In this document: piece after piece, positions 35,445-44,084 of the stretch
Position numbering within the stretch: position 1 is the first letter of the stretch
Layout: every line of letters starts with the position of its first letter
Origin: Taishania sp.
GTDB taxonomy: Bacteria > Bacteroidota > Bacteroidia > Flavobacteriales_D > Crocinitomicaceae
NCBI GenBank assembly: GCA_030150045.1
Contig: JASLGM010000033.1
Coordinates: 1-64,000, forward strand
Length of the DNA: 64,000 nucleotides
Direction of reading: 5' to 3'
Translations under genes and position numbers: made by a program
Notes under the pieces: generated by a model
What the model was told of the DNA's origin: nothing
The model's database searches: none
What the model saw: only the letters and a program-made list of their open reading frames with translations

Positions 35445-37451
35445 TTATTTTAATTTAGATTGTAATTCAAACATTATATCTCTTAAGCGCGCTGCCTCAA
35501 TAAAATCAAGGTTCTTCGCTGCTTTTTCCATTTCCTTTTTAGTGGCAGTAATCTGTTTTTCCAATTGTTCTTTTGTTACCAATTTACTTCCTGCTTCTGC
35601 CACCATTTTCACCGCTTCTTCCATTTTATACGGCGTACTTTCCTTGGCTTCTTTGCTTTGAATGACTAGCATTTTCTCCAAAGACTTGTTCAAGGGTTGC
35701 GGTGTAATGCCATTTTCCTCATTATATGCTATCTGAATACTGCGTCTTCGTGCTGTTTCATCTATGGTTTTCTGCATCGAATCCGTCATTTTATCTGCAT
35801 ACATAATCACATGTCCGTTCACATTTCTCGCTGCACGACCAACAGTTTGGACTAAAGAGCGGACGTTTCTAAGGAATCCTTCTTTGTCTGCATCTAAAAT
35901 AACAACTAAACTGACTTCTGGCAAATCTAATCCTTCACGCAATAAATTCACGCCAATCAACACATCGAAAACACCTGCGCGAAGGTCATGTAAGATGTCG
36001 ATACGATCCAAAGTATCCACTTCACTGTGAATATACCGAGAAGGAACAGCAAGTCGATCCAAGTATTTCTGAAGTTCCTCAGCCATTCGCTTTGTCAAGG
36101 TCGTCACCAAAACCCGTTCATTTTTCTCTCGTCGGATTTGAATTTGCTCCACCAAATCATCGATCTGATTCAAGCTTGGCTTCACTTCTATTGTAGGATC
36201 TAACAGTCCAGTAGGACGTATTACCTGCTCCACCACTACACCTTCCGAAGCGACAAGTTCATAATCTGCAGGTGTTGCAGAAATAAAAAGCACTTGATTC
36301 AGTAAACCTTCAAACTCTTCGAACTTCAGAGGTCTATTGTCCATGGCTGCTTGTAAACGGAATCCATAATCCACCAGATTGATTTTCCTAGCACGATCGC
36401 CTCCGTACATGGCACGAATTTGAGGTACTGTCACGTGACTTTCATCGATGACCATTAAGAAATCATTTGGAAAATAATCTAATAAGCAGAAGGGTCTTTC
36501 GCCAGGGTTACGTTGATCAAAATAGCGGGAATAATTTTCTATACCAGAACAATAACCCAACTCACGAATCATTTCCATATCATAATTAACTCGTTCACCT
36601 AATCTTTTTGACTCTTCTAACTTCCCTTCTTTTCTAAATGCTTCTACCTGAGTTACCATGTCTTCGCCAATCATCTCAAGGGCAATTTTTGTATTTTCTG
36701 CACTGGAGACAAAAATATTAGCGGGATAAATATTTATTTCTTGAAAGCGTTCTATCCTTGTGCTTGTTTCAGGATCTATGGATGAAATTGATTCGATCTC
36801 ATCCCCCCAGAACTCAATACGCAAAGCATAATCAGCGTAGGCTAAATACACATCAATAACATCTCCTTTAACCCGGAAAGTACCCCGTTTAAATTCTTCA
36901 TTGCTTCGTGCATATAGATTCTCTACCAATCGGAACAAAAATTTATTTCGGGAATAACTTTCTCCAACTTTAACAGAAAGAATACTTTTAGCAAATTCAT
37001 TTGGATTTCCGATACCATAAATACACGAAACGGAAGAAATCACAATAACATCTTTTCTACCCGACAACAAGGCAGAAGTTGCTGACAGTCGTAATTTTTC
37101 GATTTCATCATTGATTTGTAAATCTTTTTCAATGTATGTTCCAGTTACTGGTAAATACGCTTCTGGTTGATAATAATCATAATAGGAAACAAAATATTCC
37201 ACAGCATTATCTGGGAAGAACTGTTTAAATTCTCCATAAAGCTGAGCCGCAAGCGTTTTATTATGTGATAAAATCAAGGTTGGTCGATTTACCTCCTGAA
37301 TAACATTTGCTACTGTAAAAGTTTTACCAGAACCTGTAACACCGAGTAGGGTTTGTGCAAATTGTTTTTGCTCCAATCCATTCACCAATTGCTCAATTGC
37401 TTTGGGTTGATCTCCCGTTGGAAGAAAGTCAGAAACCAATTTAAAATCCAT
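35445..37451 (-). CDS. uvrB: excinuclease ABC subunit B
   Basis: 668 residues. Walker A GVTGSGKT at 37-44, the beta-hairpin YYDYYQPEAYLP (about 93-104), helicase motif DESH, motif VI QTVGRAAR, and the C-terminal UvrC-interacting UVR domain (about 628-664). It verifies DNA lesions in nucleotide excision repair. A TAAATTTG box ends 4 nt upstream of the ATG, suggesting a near-leaderless transcript, although no -33 TTG is at the right distance. Confidence 0.96.
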   Translation of the reverse strand: MDFKLVSDFLPTGDQPKAIEQLVNGLEQKQFAQTLLGVTGSGKTFTVANVIQEVNRPTLILSHNKTLAAQLYGEFKQFFPDNAVEYFVSYYDYYQPEAYLPVTGTYIEKDLQINDEIEKLRLSATSALLSGRKDVIVISSVSCIYGIGNPNEFAKSILSVKVGESYSRNKFLFRLVENLYARSNEEFKRGTFRVKGDVIDVYLAYADYALRIEFWGDEIESISSIDPETSTRIERFQEINIYPANIFVSSAENTKIALEMIGEDMVTQVEAFRKEGKLEESKRLGERVNYDMEMIRELGYCSGIENYSRYFDQRNPGERPFCLLDYFPNDFLMVIDESHVTVPQIRAMYGGDRARKINLVDYGFRLQAAMDNRPLKFEEFEGLLNQVLFISATPADYELVASEGVVVEQVIRPTGLLDPTIEVKPSLNQIDDLVEQIQIRREKNERVLVTTLTKRMAEELQKYLDRLAVPSRYIHSEVDTLDRIDILHDLRAGVFDVLIGVNLLREGLDLPEVSLVVILDADKEGFLRNVRSLVQTVGRAARNVNGHVIMYADKMTDSMQKTIDETARRRSIQIAYNEENGITPQPLNKSLEKMLVIQSKEAKESTPYKMEEAVKMVAEAGSKLVTKEQLEKQITATKKEMEKAAKNLDFIEAARLRDIMFELQSKLK

Positions 37452-37551
37452 GTAACAAATTTACAATAAATATACGGTAACCGCATCTGACAAGCAATTT
37501 ACTTAGTACCTTTGTGCCTTATAAAACAATTTTAACTTTAGTCCATATTTT

Positions 37552-38517
37552 ATGCTTGTTTGGGTATTATTTTTTATTGTAATCGCCATTTGTTTAGCCC
37601 TAGATTTAGGTGTTTTTCATAAAGACAACACAGTTGTTTCTATGAAAGATTCTCTAAAATGGACTGCAGTATGGGTTACTTGTGCGCTTCTTTTTGGAGT
37701 AGGAATTTACTACATCTACGAATACAAGCTTTTTGACATTGCTACTCATCACATGGATGGAATGGAAGCGATGACAAAATATTACACAGGTTATTTACTT
37801 GAAGAGTCCTTAAGTTTAGATAATATCTTTGTGATTGCTTTGATCTTTGGATACTTTAAAATTGAACAAAAATACCAGCATCGCGTATTGTTCTGGGGAA
37901 TTTTAGGAGCTGTCGTTTTCCGTTTGATTATGATTTTATTGGGTAGCGCATTGATTGCTAAATTCTCTTGGATAATGTATGTTTTCGGTGGGATTTTGAT
38001 CTTCTCTGCCTTAAAAATGCTAAAGCATGAAGACAATGACAATTCTAACTTTCAAAACAGTATAGGCGTACGTTTACTTGGAAAAATTTATCCTATTGAT
38101 TGGACCATTAACAACGGTCATTTCTTAGAAAAAGTAAATGGAAAAACATTTGCTACTCCCCTTTTAGCTTCCTTAGTCGTTGTAGAATTTACGGACATTC
38201 TTTTTGCTGTGGATTCTATTCCCGCTATTTTCAGTATTACAGATGATCCGTTTATTATTTTCACATCCAATATTTTTGCGATTCTTGGTCTAAGAAACCT
38301 TTATTTCTTCCTTTCTGGAATGTTAGAGAAATTTTCATACATCAAATATTCTTTGGTTTTTATCCTGCTTTTTGTTGGCCTAAAAATGATTTTACACAAT
38401 CACATCCCCTTCATTCATGAACATTCATGGATTTCACTTGTAGTGATTCTTACTGCTTTACTTACCGGAATATTATATTCTTTAGTAAAAAACAAAGCAA
38501 ATGAAAAACATGTGTAA
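37552..38517 (+). CDS. TerC/Alx family membrane protein
   Basis: 321 residues with about nine membrane helices. The family motif is present: acidic residues within membrane segments at LDNIFVIALIFGYFKI and VEFTDILFAVDSIPAIF. TerC/Alx proteins export manganese, helping metal loading of secreted proteins and alkaline response. No yybP-ykoY-type riboswitch fold is visible in the 100-nt leader, which contains a TACCTTTG -7-like box at 37507-37514. It is followed 2 nt later by dinB. Confidence 0.88.
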   Translation: MLVWVLFFIVIAICLALDLGVFHKDNTVVSMKDSLKWTAVWVTCALLFGVGIYYIYEYKLFDIATHHMDGMEAMTKYYTGYLLEESLSLDNIFVIALIFGYFKIEQKYQHRVLFWGILGAVVFRLIMILLGSALIAKFSWIMYVFGGILIFSALKMLKHEDNDNSNFQNSIGVRLLGKIYPIDWTINNGHFLEKVNGKTFATPLLASLVVVEFTDILFAVDSIPAIFSITDDPFIIFTSNIFAILGLRNLYFFLSGMLEKFSYIKYSLVFILLFVGLKMILHNHIPFIHEHSWISLVVILTALLTGILYSLVKNKANEKHV

Positions 38518-38519
38518 GT

Positions 38520-39569
38520 ATGCGTAAAATTATTCACATTGACATGGATGCTTTTTTCGCTTCCGTGGAAAAGCTGGATAATCCTGAATTACGTGACTTA
38601 CCCATTGCTGTAGGTGGTGGAGAAGAAAGAGGTGTGGTAGCCGCAGCATGCTACATTGCCCGAAAACATGGTGTTCGCTCAGCAATGAGTGGGAAATTGG
38701 CCAAAACACGTTGCCCAAACTTAATTTTTCTCCCTGTTCGTTATCAGAGATACAAAGAGATATCTGCAAAAATACATGCCATTTTCAGTCGTTTTACTGA
38801 CCAAATTGAACCCCTTGCGTTAGACGAAGCGTATTTGGACGTCACGGAAAATAAAGTCAATATGGCCTCAGCAGCCATCATCGCGCTGAACATAAAAGAA
38901 CTGATAAAAAAAGAATTGAATCTTACTGCTTCAGCAGGCGTTTCATACAATAAATTTCTTGCAAAATTGGCTAGTGACGAAGATAAGCCCAACGGTTTAT
39001 TTATCATCAACGAAGAAGATGCTGCTGCTTATATCTACAAATTACCCATTCACAGGTTTTATGGAATTGGTGAAACTACAGCTAATAAAATGAGAGAATT
39101 AGGTATCATTTATGGCAAAGATTTATTACGTCATGATCTTCACTTTTTAGAACAACATTTTGGAAAAATGGGGCGCTTCTTATACGACATAGCCAGGGGT
39201 AATGACTCTAGAATCGTAGATGCTTCAGCTGTTCGAAAATCCATTGCAAGTGAAACCACTTTTGAAAATGACCTTTGGGAAAATACACAAATCCGAGAAG
39301 CATTACAGCAACAAATCAACGAAGTATGGATACGAACTTCAAAACTCAGACGTATTTCTAAAACCGTAAGTATAAAACTAAAGTTCAATGACTTCACAGT
39401 TATATCAAGATCTAAAACAAGTTTAATATTCCTAAAAGAAAAGCAAGAAGTAGAAGAAATTGCACATGAACTTTTAGAAAAATTGCTTCCCTTATCCAAA
39501 CCGATTCGCTTAATTGGTGTTTCGCTAACAAATTTAAATGCTGACGAATTTCAACTGGAATTATTTTAA
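38520..39569 (+). CDS. dinB: DNA polymerase IV
   Basis: 349 residues. Y-family signatures: IHIDMDAFFASVE with catalytic Asp8, and PLALDEAYLDVT with the Asp-Glu pair near 101-102; the helix-hairpin-helix and little-finger domain follow and the C-terminus ends in QLELF, a beta-clamp-binding motif of the QLxLF class. It performs error-prone translesion synthesis. It begins 2 nt after terC; the terC-dinB linkage means mutagenic repair could be induced together with metal homeostasis (inference). Confidence 0.95.
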   Translation: MRKIIHIDMDAFFASVEKLDNPELRDLPIAVGGGEERGVVAAACYIARKHGVRSAMSGKLAKTRCPNLIFLPVRYQRYKEISAKIHAIFSRFTDQIEPLALDEAYLDVTENKVNMASAAIIALNIKELIKKELNLTASAGVSYNKFLAKLASDEDKPNGLFIINEEDAAAYIYKLPIHRFYGIGETTANKMRELGIIYGKDLLRHDLHFLEQHFGKMGRFLYDIARGNDSRIVDASAVRKSIASETTFENDLWENTQIREALQQQINEVWIRTSKLRRISKTVSIKLKFNDFTVISRSKTSLIFLKEKQEVEEIAHELLEKLLPLSKPIRLIGVSLTNLNADEFQLELF

Positions 39570-39743
39570 TTATTTTATCACCCAATAAACACCGAGAACT
39601 AACCTCTTATATACAAGTTAATTACCCCCTTTTTCTCTTGGCTATTTATTGAATAAAAAGGATCAAAAGAAACCTTGGTTCATTTTTCTTCAAGCAACCC
39701 TTTCAGAAAAATACCGTTTATGCTTTGAATCAAAATCTCAAAC

Positions 39744-40580
39744 ATGAAATTAACACTTGGTCTTACAATCGGTGCAATGACAACCCTTTTTGGTCACAGT
39801 TTATTTGCACAAACTACAAATCCTGCTCCCTACTGCGAAGCAAAATTTGACGATGGATTTATGGCGGTTGAACGCTACATCTCTAAAGTACAATTTGGAT
39901 CCTTAACCAACGAAAGCGGTGCTACACAAGCACCTGGTTCTCACTACATTTTCTACAACAATCTAGCAGCTCCAAATTTAACAAAAGGGGCGCAATACCC
40001 GATCTCAATCACCCATGACGGTGGAGCTTCAGTACATTACGTAGCTGTTTTCATTGACTTTAACAAGAATAATATCTTTGAACCAAATGAATGTGTTTTG
40101 CAACAAAGCATTCACCAGCAAGTAAACAACCCGGCCGTGGCAAATGTTACCATTCCAACCACTGCTGCTTTGGGAGAAACCCGTATGCGAGTAATTATTT
40201 TAGAGGATGACGAGTTTACATTTGCAGGCCCTGAATTACCAGCTCCGGCATGTACAGCAGACGATAGCGGTTTTTTGGATTGGGGTGAAACAGAAGATTA
40301 CAAGGTAAATATTACAGCCGGAACGTTAGCCATTGAATCCCTTTCTGAGTGGAATGGCTTTAGCATTTACCCTAATCCTGCAAAAGACGAATTACAGATA
40401 GATGCAAAGTGGAATGTTGCAAAATTGGAAATTTACCAGCTTAATGGAAGCGTAGTTTTATCAGAGGAAATGACTGGAAAAACAAAAATAAACGTTTCTT
40501 CATTGCAAAGCGGGAGCTATTTAGTTAGAGTATATAGCGAAACTGGAACGACAACACAAAAACTTCAAATTACACAATAA
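39744..40580 (+). CDS. secreted GEVED-domain protein with T9SS type A sorting domain
   Basis: 278 residues. Signal peptide ending LFAQ (about 1-22). A GEVED beta domain (about 55-195) ends in the defining WGETEDYKV. A C-terminal T9SS type A domain (about 205-278) has IYPNPAKDEL, KLEIYQLNGSVV and SGSYLVRVYSETG with a final KLQITQ. The protein should be exported across the outer membrane by the type IX system and anchored or released. Substrate unknown; likely adhesive or associated with a secreted enzyme. Confidence 0.88.
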   Translation: MKLTLGLTIGAMTTLFGHSLFAQTTNPAPYCEAKFDDGFMAVERYISKVQFGSLTNESGATQAPGSHYIFYNNLAAPNLTKGAQYPISITHDGGASVHYVAVFIDFNKNNIFEPNECVLQQSIHQQVNNPAVANVTIPTTAALGETRMRVIILEDDEFTFAGPELPAPACTADDSGFLDWGETEDYKVNITAGTLAIESLSEWNGFSIYPNPAKDELQIDAKWNVAKLEIYQLNGSVVLSEEMTGKTKINVSSLQSGSYLVRVYSETGTTTQKLQITQ

Positions 40581-40602
40581 ATTCGGTTGAGAAATACGTT
40601 TT

Positions 40603-40747
40603 CAGCCCGGGCGGTATGCGATAGCTAAATGAACGGAAAAGAGAGTGAATGCTAGCTGTTTACTGCGACCAAAGGAAGCACGTGAAAAAGCAGCTGATGA
40701 ACCTCTTTTCAGGAATTTACTAAAGCATGTAGACCGAAAAGGATGCC
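40603..40747 (+). repeat. E1 structured intergenic repeat, copy E
   Basis: 145 nt from CAGCCCGGGCGG to GGATGCC (one change in the 3' P1 strand, leaving a mismatch). P2 GAAAAGAG (40636-40643) with CTCTTTTC (40703-40710), perfect. P3 GCTG-TTTAC with GTGAA...CAGC. Core GCGACCAAAGGAAGC present. Only here are E1 and E2 arranged with their 3' sides facing. Confidence 0.85.
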
Positions 40748-40776
40748 TGATAGTACATCATTAAAAGGAAAAATTT

Positions 40777-40878
40777 GGGCGTTTCCCCTCACTCCCCAAA
40801 CGATATGGGCAGTGAGGGGTCGGGCTATACATTGCAAGTTTTTCTGCGAAAAAGCTTTCCATTGCTATCCCTAACGCA
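40777..40878 (-). repeat. E2 structured intergenic repeat, copy E
   Basis: Minus-strand copy. Outer helix GCGTT/AACGC retained; terminal hairpin CCCCTCACT/AGTGAGGGG is perfect. The inner blocks have drifted (GGGATAGCAATGGAAAGC, TATAGCCCGACC). Separated by 29 nt from E1-E. Confidence 0.75.
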
Positions 40879-40944
40879 TTTGTGTATTTGCGCTTTCCTT
40901 ATTACTTTTTTCTTACACAAAAAAGCCAAGTTGAATCATGAACA

Positions 40945-40984
40945 TGCCCCAAAGAGTTAGACACTATTTGGGGCATTTTTTTTT
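40945..40984 (+). terminator. intrinsic terminator downstream of the E1/E2 pair
   Basis: TGCCCCAAA pairs with TTTGGGGCA (9 bp) and nine T follow. It lies 365 nt after the GEVED gene stop, so a transcript ending here would include E1-E and E2-E. Confidence 0.8.
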
Positions 40985-41060
40985 AGAAAGATAAAGTAAA
41001 ATATTACAATGCATTTAAACTAGCATGTATAAAAACGGCTTTTTAACTTTCCTTATTCAA

Positions 41061-42281
41061 CTATTTCTTTGTCCCTTTTACATTTGGTAAAAGTCCTGTA
41101 ATAATTCCGATTAGTGGAAGGTAAGCACACACTTTGTACACATATTCGATACTTGTTTTATCGGCTAACCATCCTAAATACGCGGATCCAATCCCTCCCA
41201 TTCCGAAGGCAAAACCGAAGAAAAGTCCGGCAACCATCCCTACTTTTCCGGGAATCAAATCGGTTGCATAAACCAGAATTGCAGAAAAAGCAGAAGAAAT
41301 AATAAGACCAATAATCATGGCTAAAGCGATGGTTGCAGTTAAACCTACATGTGGTAAAAGTAAGGTAAACGGCGCGGCACCAAGGATAGAGAACCAAATA
41401 ATTGCCTTACGCCCGTAACGGTCTCCTAGAGGACCACCAAGAATCGTTCCTACAGCAACCGCAGCTAGAAATGCGAACAAATAAAATTGCGACTGTTGCA
41501 CGGAAACACCAAATTTTTCAATCAAATAGAAAGTAAAATAACTCGTCATTGAAGCCATATAGAAGTATTTTGAAAAAATTAATATCAACAAAATAACGAT
41601 GGAAAAAATGATTTTGTTTTTAGATAATCCATGTGTCGCAACTTGTGTGATTTTCGACGATGCTTGTGCGGCCACACTTTGGTAACTCTGTTTATACCAA
41701 CGTCCAATAACCGTTAAAATGATCATTCCACAAACGGCAAAAACGCCAAACCATGCAATGTTTGATTGTCCGTAAGGAATCACAATTAAGGCCGCTAGTA
41801 AAGGTCCCAAAGCGCTTCCTGCATTACCTCCGACCTGAAAAATAGACTGCGCTAATCCTTTTTTTCCTCCCGAGGCTAAATGAGAAACGCGTGAAGCTTC
41901 TGGGTGGAATACCGAAGAACCCATTCCGATTAAACTTACCGACAGTAAAATATAGGTAAAACTGGTAGCATTTGCCAAACAAATCAATCCGATGAGGGAA
42001 AGTAACATGGAAATTGGTAAAGAACTAGAACTTGGTCGCTTATCCATCATGAGTCCTACAAAAGGTTGTAAGATGGATGCAGTCAATTGAAAGATTAAAG
42101 TGATAATTCCGATTTGGGTAAATGTCAAGGCGTAACTTTCTTTTAACATGGGGTAAATGGAAGGAACGATGGACTGGATAGAGTCGTTTAAGAAGTGGGA
42201 CAAACTGATTGCAAACAGAATTGGGTAGACCGTTTGCTGGGGATTGTAAGCCTTTGCTGTCAATGTTAATTTTTCTTTCAT
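41061..42281 (-). CDS. MFS transporter, fosmidomycin-resistance (Fsr)-like
   Basis: 406 residues with 12 membrane helices. Motif SHFLNDSIQSIVPSIYPMLKE and FHPEASRVSHLASGGKKGLAQS are characteristic of Fsr-type drug exporters. It lies 35 nt downstream of a GntR-family regulator on the same strand, making local control by that regulator likely. The natural substrate is unknown. Confidence 0.85.
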   Translation of the reverse strand: MKEKLTLTAKAYNPQQTVYPILFAISLSHFLNDSIQSIVPSIYPMLKESYALTFTQIGIITLIFQLTASILQPFVGLMMDKRPSSSSLPISMLLSLIGLICLANATSFTYILLSVSLIGMGSSVFHPEASRVSHLASGGKKGLAQSIFQVGGNAGSALGPLLAALIVIPYGQSNIAWFGVFAVCGMIILTVIGRWYKQSYQSVAAQASSKITQVATHGLSKNKIIFSIVILLILIFSKYFYMASMTSYFTFYLIEKFGVSVQQSQFYLFAFLAAVAVGTILGGPLGDRYGRKAIIWFSILGAAPFTLLLPHVGLTATIALAMIIGLIISSAFSAILVYATDLIPGKVGMVAGLFFGFAFGMGGIGSAYLGWLADKTSIEYVYKVCAYLPLIGIITGLLPNVKGTKK

Positions 42282-42316
42282 TTCGCTTATTTTCTACGAT
42301 TTATTTGGAATGTGAA

Positions 42317-42970
42317 TTATTGTTTTCCGATGATAATTTGTGCTTTCTCAACCGCATTTTCAGCGTCTTTCGCTTCAATGCATAGATACAATTCCTCGTG
42401 ATATTGCTGGGATACATTGAAAGATGTTGCGTCTTTATGAACGTAGTTAAAAAACTTCTCAACGTGTTTTGACAATGTTTTATACAACTCAGACATGATT
42501 TTATTGCCACAACTTTCCGCTATTTGTATATGAAAAGCAATATCCGATTTTATACTTGCATCAAAATCTCCTGCTTCAGAAAAACGCGCACGATCGTCCA
42601 AGTGTTGTTTAATTTTCACAAGATCTTCAGCCGTTCTGTTTATGGCCGCTCGCGCTACGATTTTCACTTCTAACAATTGCCTTACTTCGAAAATATCTGC
42701 AAAATCTGCTTGCTGAAGCACATCACTGAATTCATCCGCCGCCACATGGCTTACAACAAAGGTTCCTAAACCTTGACGTACGTTAACAAATCCTGCTTGT
42801 GCAAGGATCTTAACAGCTTCTCTAATGGTAGAACGTCCAACACCAAAGGTTTTCATGAGTTCTACTTCATTAGGTAACTTTGCTTCAATTGCAAAAACGC
42901 CACTTCGAATTTTATGCTGAAGCGCTTCTGCAACTTCATCTGCCAAAGATTTTCTAATTATTGCTTTCAT
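42317..42970 (-). CDS. FadR/GntR-family transcriptional regulator (FCD domain)
   Basis: 217 residues. N-terminal winged helix: LPNEVELMKTFGVGRSTIREAVKIL with VRQGLGTFV as the wing (about 30-72). The C-terminal FCD all-helical ligand domain has FEVRQLLEVKIVARAA and later His/Asp residues (FHIQIAESCGN) that can bind a metal and carboxylate. Probably autoregulatory and controlling the cotranscribed MFS exporter. A TATTTTTG box lies at 43006-42999 but lacks a well-spaced -33. Confidence 0.88.
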   Translation of the reverse strand: MKAIIRKSLADEVAEALQHKIRSGVFAIEAKLPNEVELMKTFGVGRSTIREAVKILAQAGFVNVRQGLGTFVVSHVAADEFSDVLQQADFADIFEVRQLLEVKIVARAAINRTAEDLVKIKQHLDDRARFSEAGDFDASIKSDIAFHIQIAESCGNKIMSELYKTLSKHVEKFFNYVHKDATSFNVSQQYHEELYLCIEAKDAENAVEKAQIIIGKQ

Positions 42971-43125
42971 TTTAATACATCATATCATCAGACGACTGCA
43001 AAAATAAGCTTTATTTAGAACAAATAAAGACAAAGTCAAAAGAAAATTAAAAAACCCCTTGAAAAAAGGATTGTTTTCAAGAGTTTAGTAAGATAACTTC
43101 CTTAATTTCGCTCGAAAAACAAAGT

Positions 43126-43839
43126 ATGAACATCTTTGACCTTATCATAAACGACCGTGAGAAGGTAAGCTTTGATGACATTCTACTTCACGAAGAAAGT
43201 CGCAAAAGCATTTACCAACTAATAAAAGAACACAAGCACGTTGCTGCTTTGCAAGAATATGGATTGCCTGTTAACAATAAAATCTTGTTGCACGGTCATT
43301 CTGGTTGTGGAAAAACCATGACAGCAAAGGCCATCGCTAATGCGATGCAAAAAAATATTTTCATTTTAAATTTAAGCAATGTTGTCAGTTCAAAAATTGG
43401 AGAGACGTCTCAAAATTTAAAACAAGTATTTGATAAGGCAGCACGAGAGAAAGCAGTATTATTTTTAGATGAATTTGATTTAATTGCTAAAGCACGCGGC
43501 AACGACGATAAAGATGTAGGAGAAATGCGCCGTTTGGTAAACACTGTTATTCAATTGGTAGACTATTTCCCTGCCGATGCTGTTTTATTAGCAGCAACAA
43601 ACCATTTAGAAATCATTGACACAGCTTTGATTCGCCGTTTTCAATTACAGATTGCTTATGAAATGCCATCCTCCACGGATTTACATCTTTACTACAATAA
43701 ATTGGTTGCTCCTTTCCCAGAACATTTAAGGAAAATAAACCATAAAATGGGTATTTCTTATGCAGAAGCTAAAGATCATGCGTTGACACAAGTGAAGTCT
43801 TTGCTACTTTATGAATTGGAGAAAAATCCAACTATATAA
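43126..43839 (+). CDS. single-domain AAA ATPase (SpoVK/Ycf46-like)
   Basis: 237 residues. Walker A GHSGCGKT at 57-64, Walker B VLFLDEFD near 115-122, sensor 1 LLAATNH and arginine finger region LIRRF. A short N-terminal helical region and a C-terminal lid complete one AAA module; there is no protease or substrate-recognition domain. It could act as a chaperone-type ATPase on an unlinked target. It is upstream of the tyrS leader, with no terminator seen in the 79-nt gap. Confidence 0.8.
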   Translation: MNIFDLIINDREKVSFDDILLHEESRKSIYQLIKEHKHVAALQEYGLPVNNKILLHGHSGCGKTMTAKAIANAMQKNIFILNLSNVVSSKIGETSQNLKQVFDKAAREKAVLFLDEFDLIAKARGNDDKDVGEMRRLVNTVIQLVDYFPADAVLLAATNHLEIIDTALIRRFQLQIAYEMPSSTDLHLYYNKLVAPFPEHLRKINHKMGISYAEAKDHALTQVKSLLLYELEKNPTI

Positions 43840-43918
43840 CATCTCTGTTCTACCAAAAGAACGTTAAGATTTGTAAAAACGAAAAATTAGTACTGCTTTT
43901 TTGTACCTTTGTAACCGA

Positions 43919-44014
43919 ATGAAGAAATTAAACAACATATTGCGACTTCCTTTTTTTAGCAATTATTATCGTCCAAGTATATCTACTCGGATGGAATTTC
44001 TGTATTCTATATAG
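43919..44014 (+). CDS. tyrS leader peptide (attenuation uORF)
   Basis: 31 codons from ATG 43919 to TAG 44012-44014. The middle reads LPFFSNYYRPS, with tandem Tyr codons TAT TAT at 43964-43969 and a third Tyr codon near the end. Sixteen nt after the Tyr pair the segment ACTCGG (43985-43990) can pair with CCGAGT in the 5' arm of the terminator before tyrS. The expected behaviour: a ribosome stalled for lack of Tyr-tRNA leaves ACTCGG free to form an antiterminator; a moving ribosome covers it and the terminator forms. The gene product regulates only by being translated. The -7-like TACCTTTG at 43904-43911 is 7 nt before the ATG, so the leader mRNA may be almost leaderless. Confidence 0.8.
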   Translation: MKKLNNILRLPFFSNYYRPSISTRMEFLYSI

Positions 44015-44042
44015 TTTTTAATAAATCTCTTTTATTATAACC

Positions 44043-44074
44043 AAGCCCGAGTTAACCACTCGGGCTTTTTTTAT
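44043..44074 (+). terminator. tyrS attenuator (regulated intrinsic terminator)
   Basis: AAGCCCGAG (44043-44051) pairs with CTCGGGCTT (44059-44067) around a 7-nt loop, followed by a T run. It ends about 10 nt before the tyrS ATG, so an unconditional terminator would silence the gene. The alternative pairing is ACTCGG-A-TGG (43985-43994) with CCA...CCGAGT (44041-44052). Confidence 0.85.
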
Positions 44075-44084
44075 TTTATGTATT

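Noticed and set aside
37452..37551. Mn-sensing yybP-ykoY riboswitch before terC
   Set aside because: The 100-nt gap with uvrB is too short and lacks the conserved riboswitch loops.
40775..40960. 61-codon + strand ORF
   Set aside because: Lies across E2-E and the following terminator; no protein-like composition.
42971..43010. GntR operator (ATCATATCATCAG region)
   Set aside because: Only an imperfect repeat; not a convincing palindrome.
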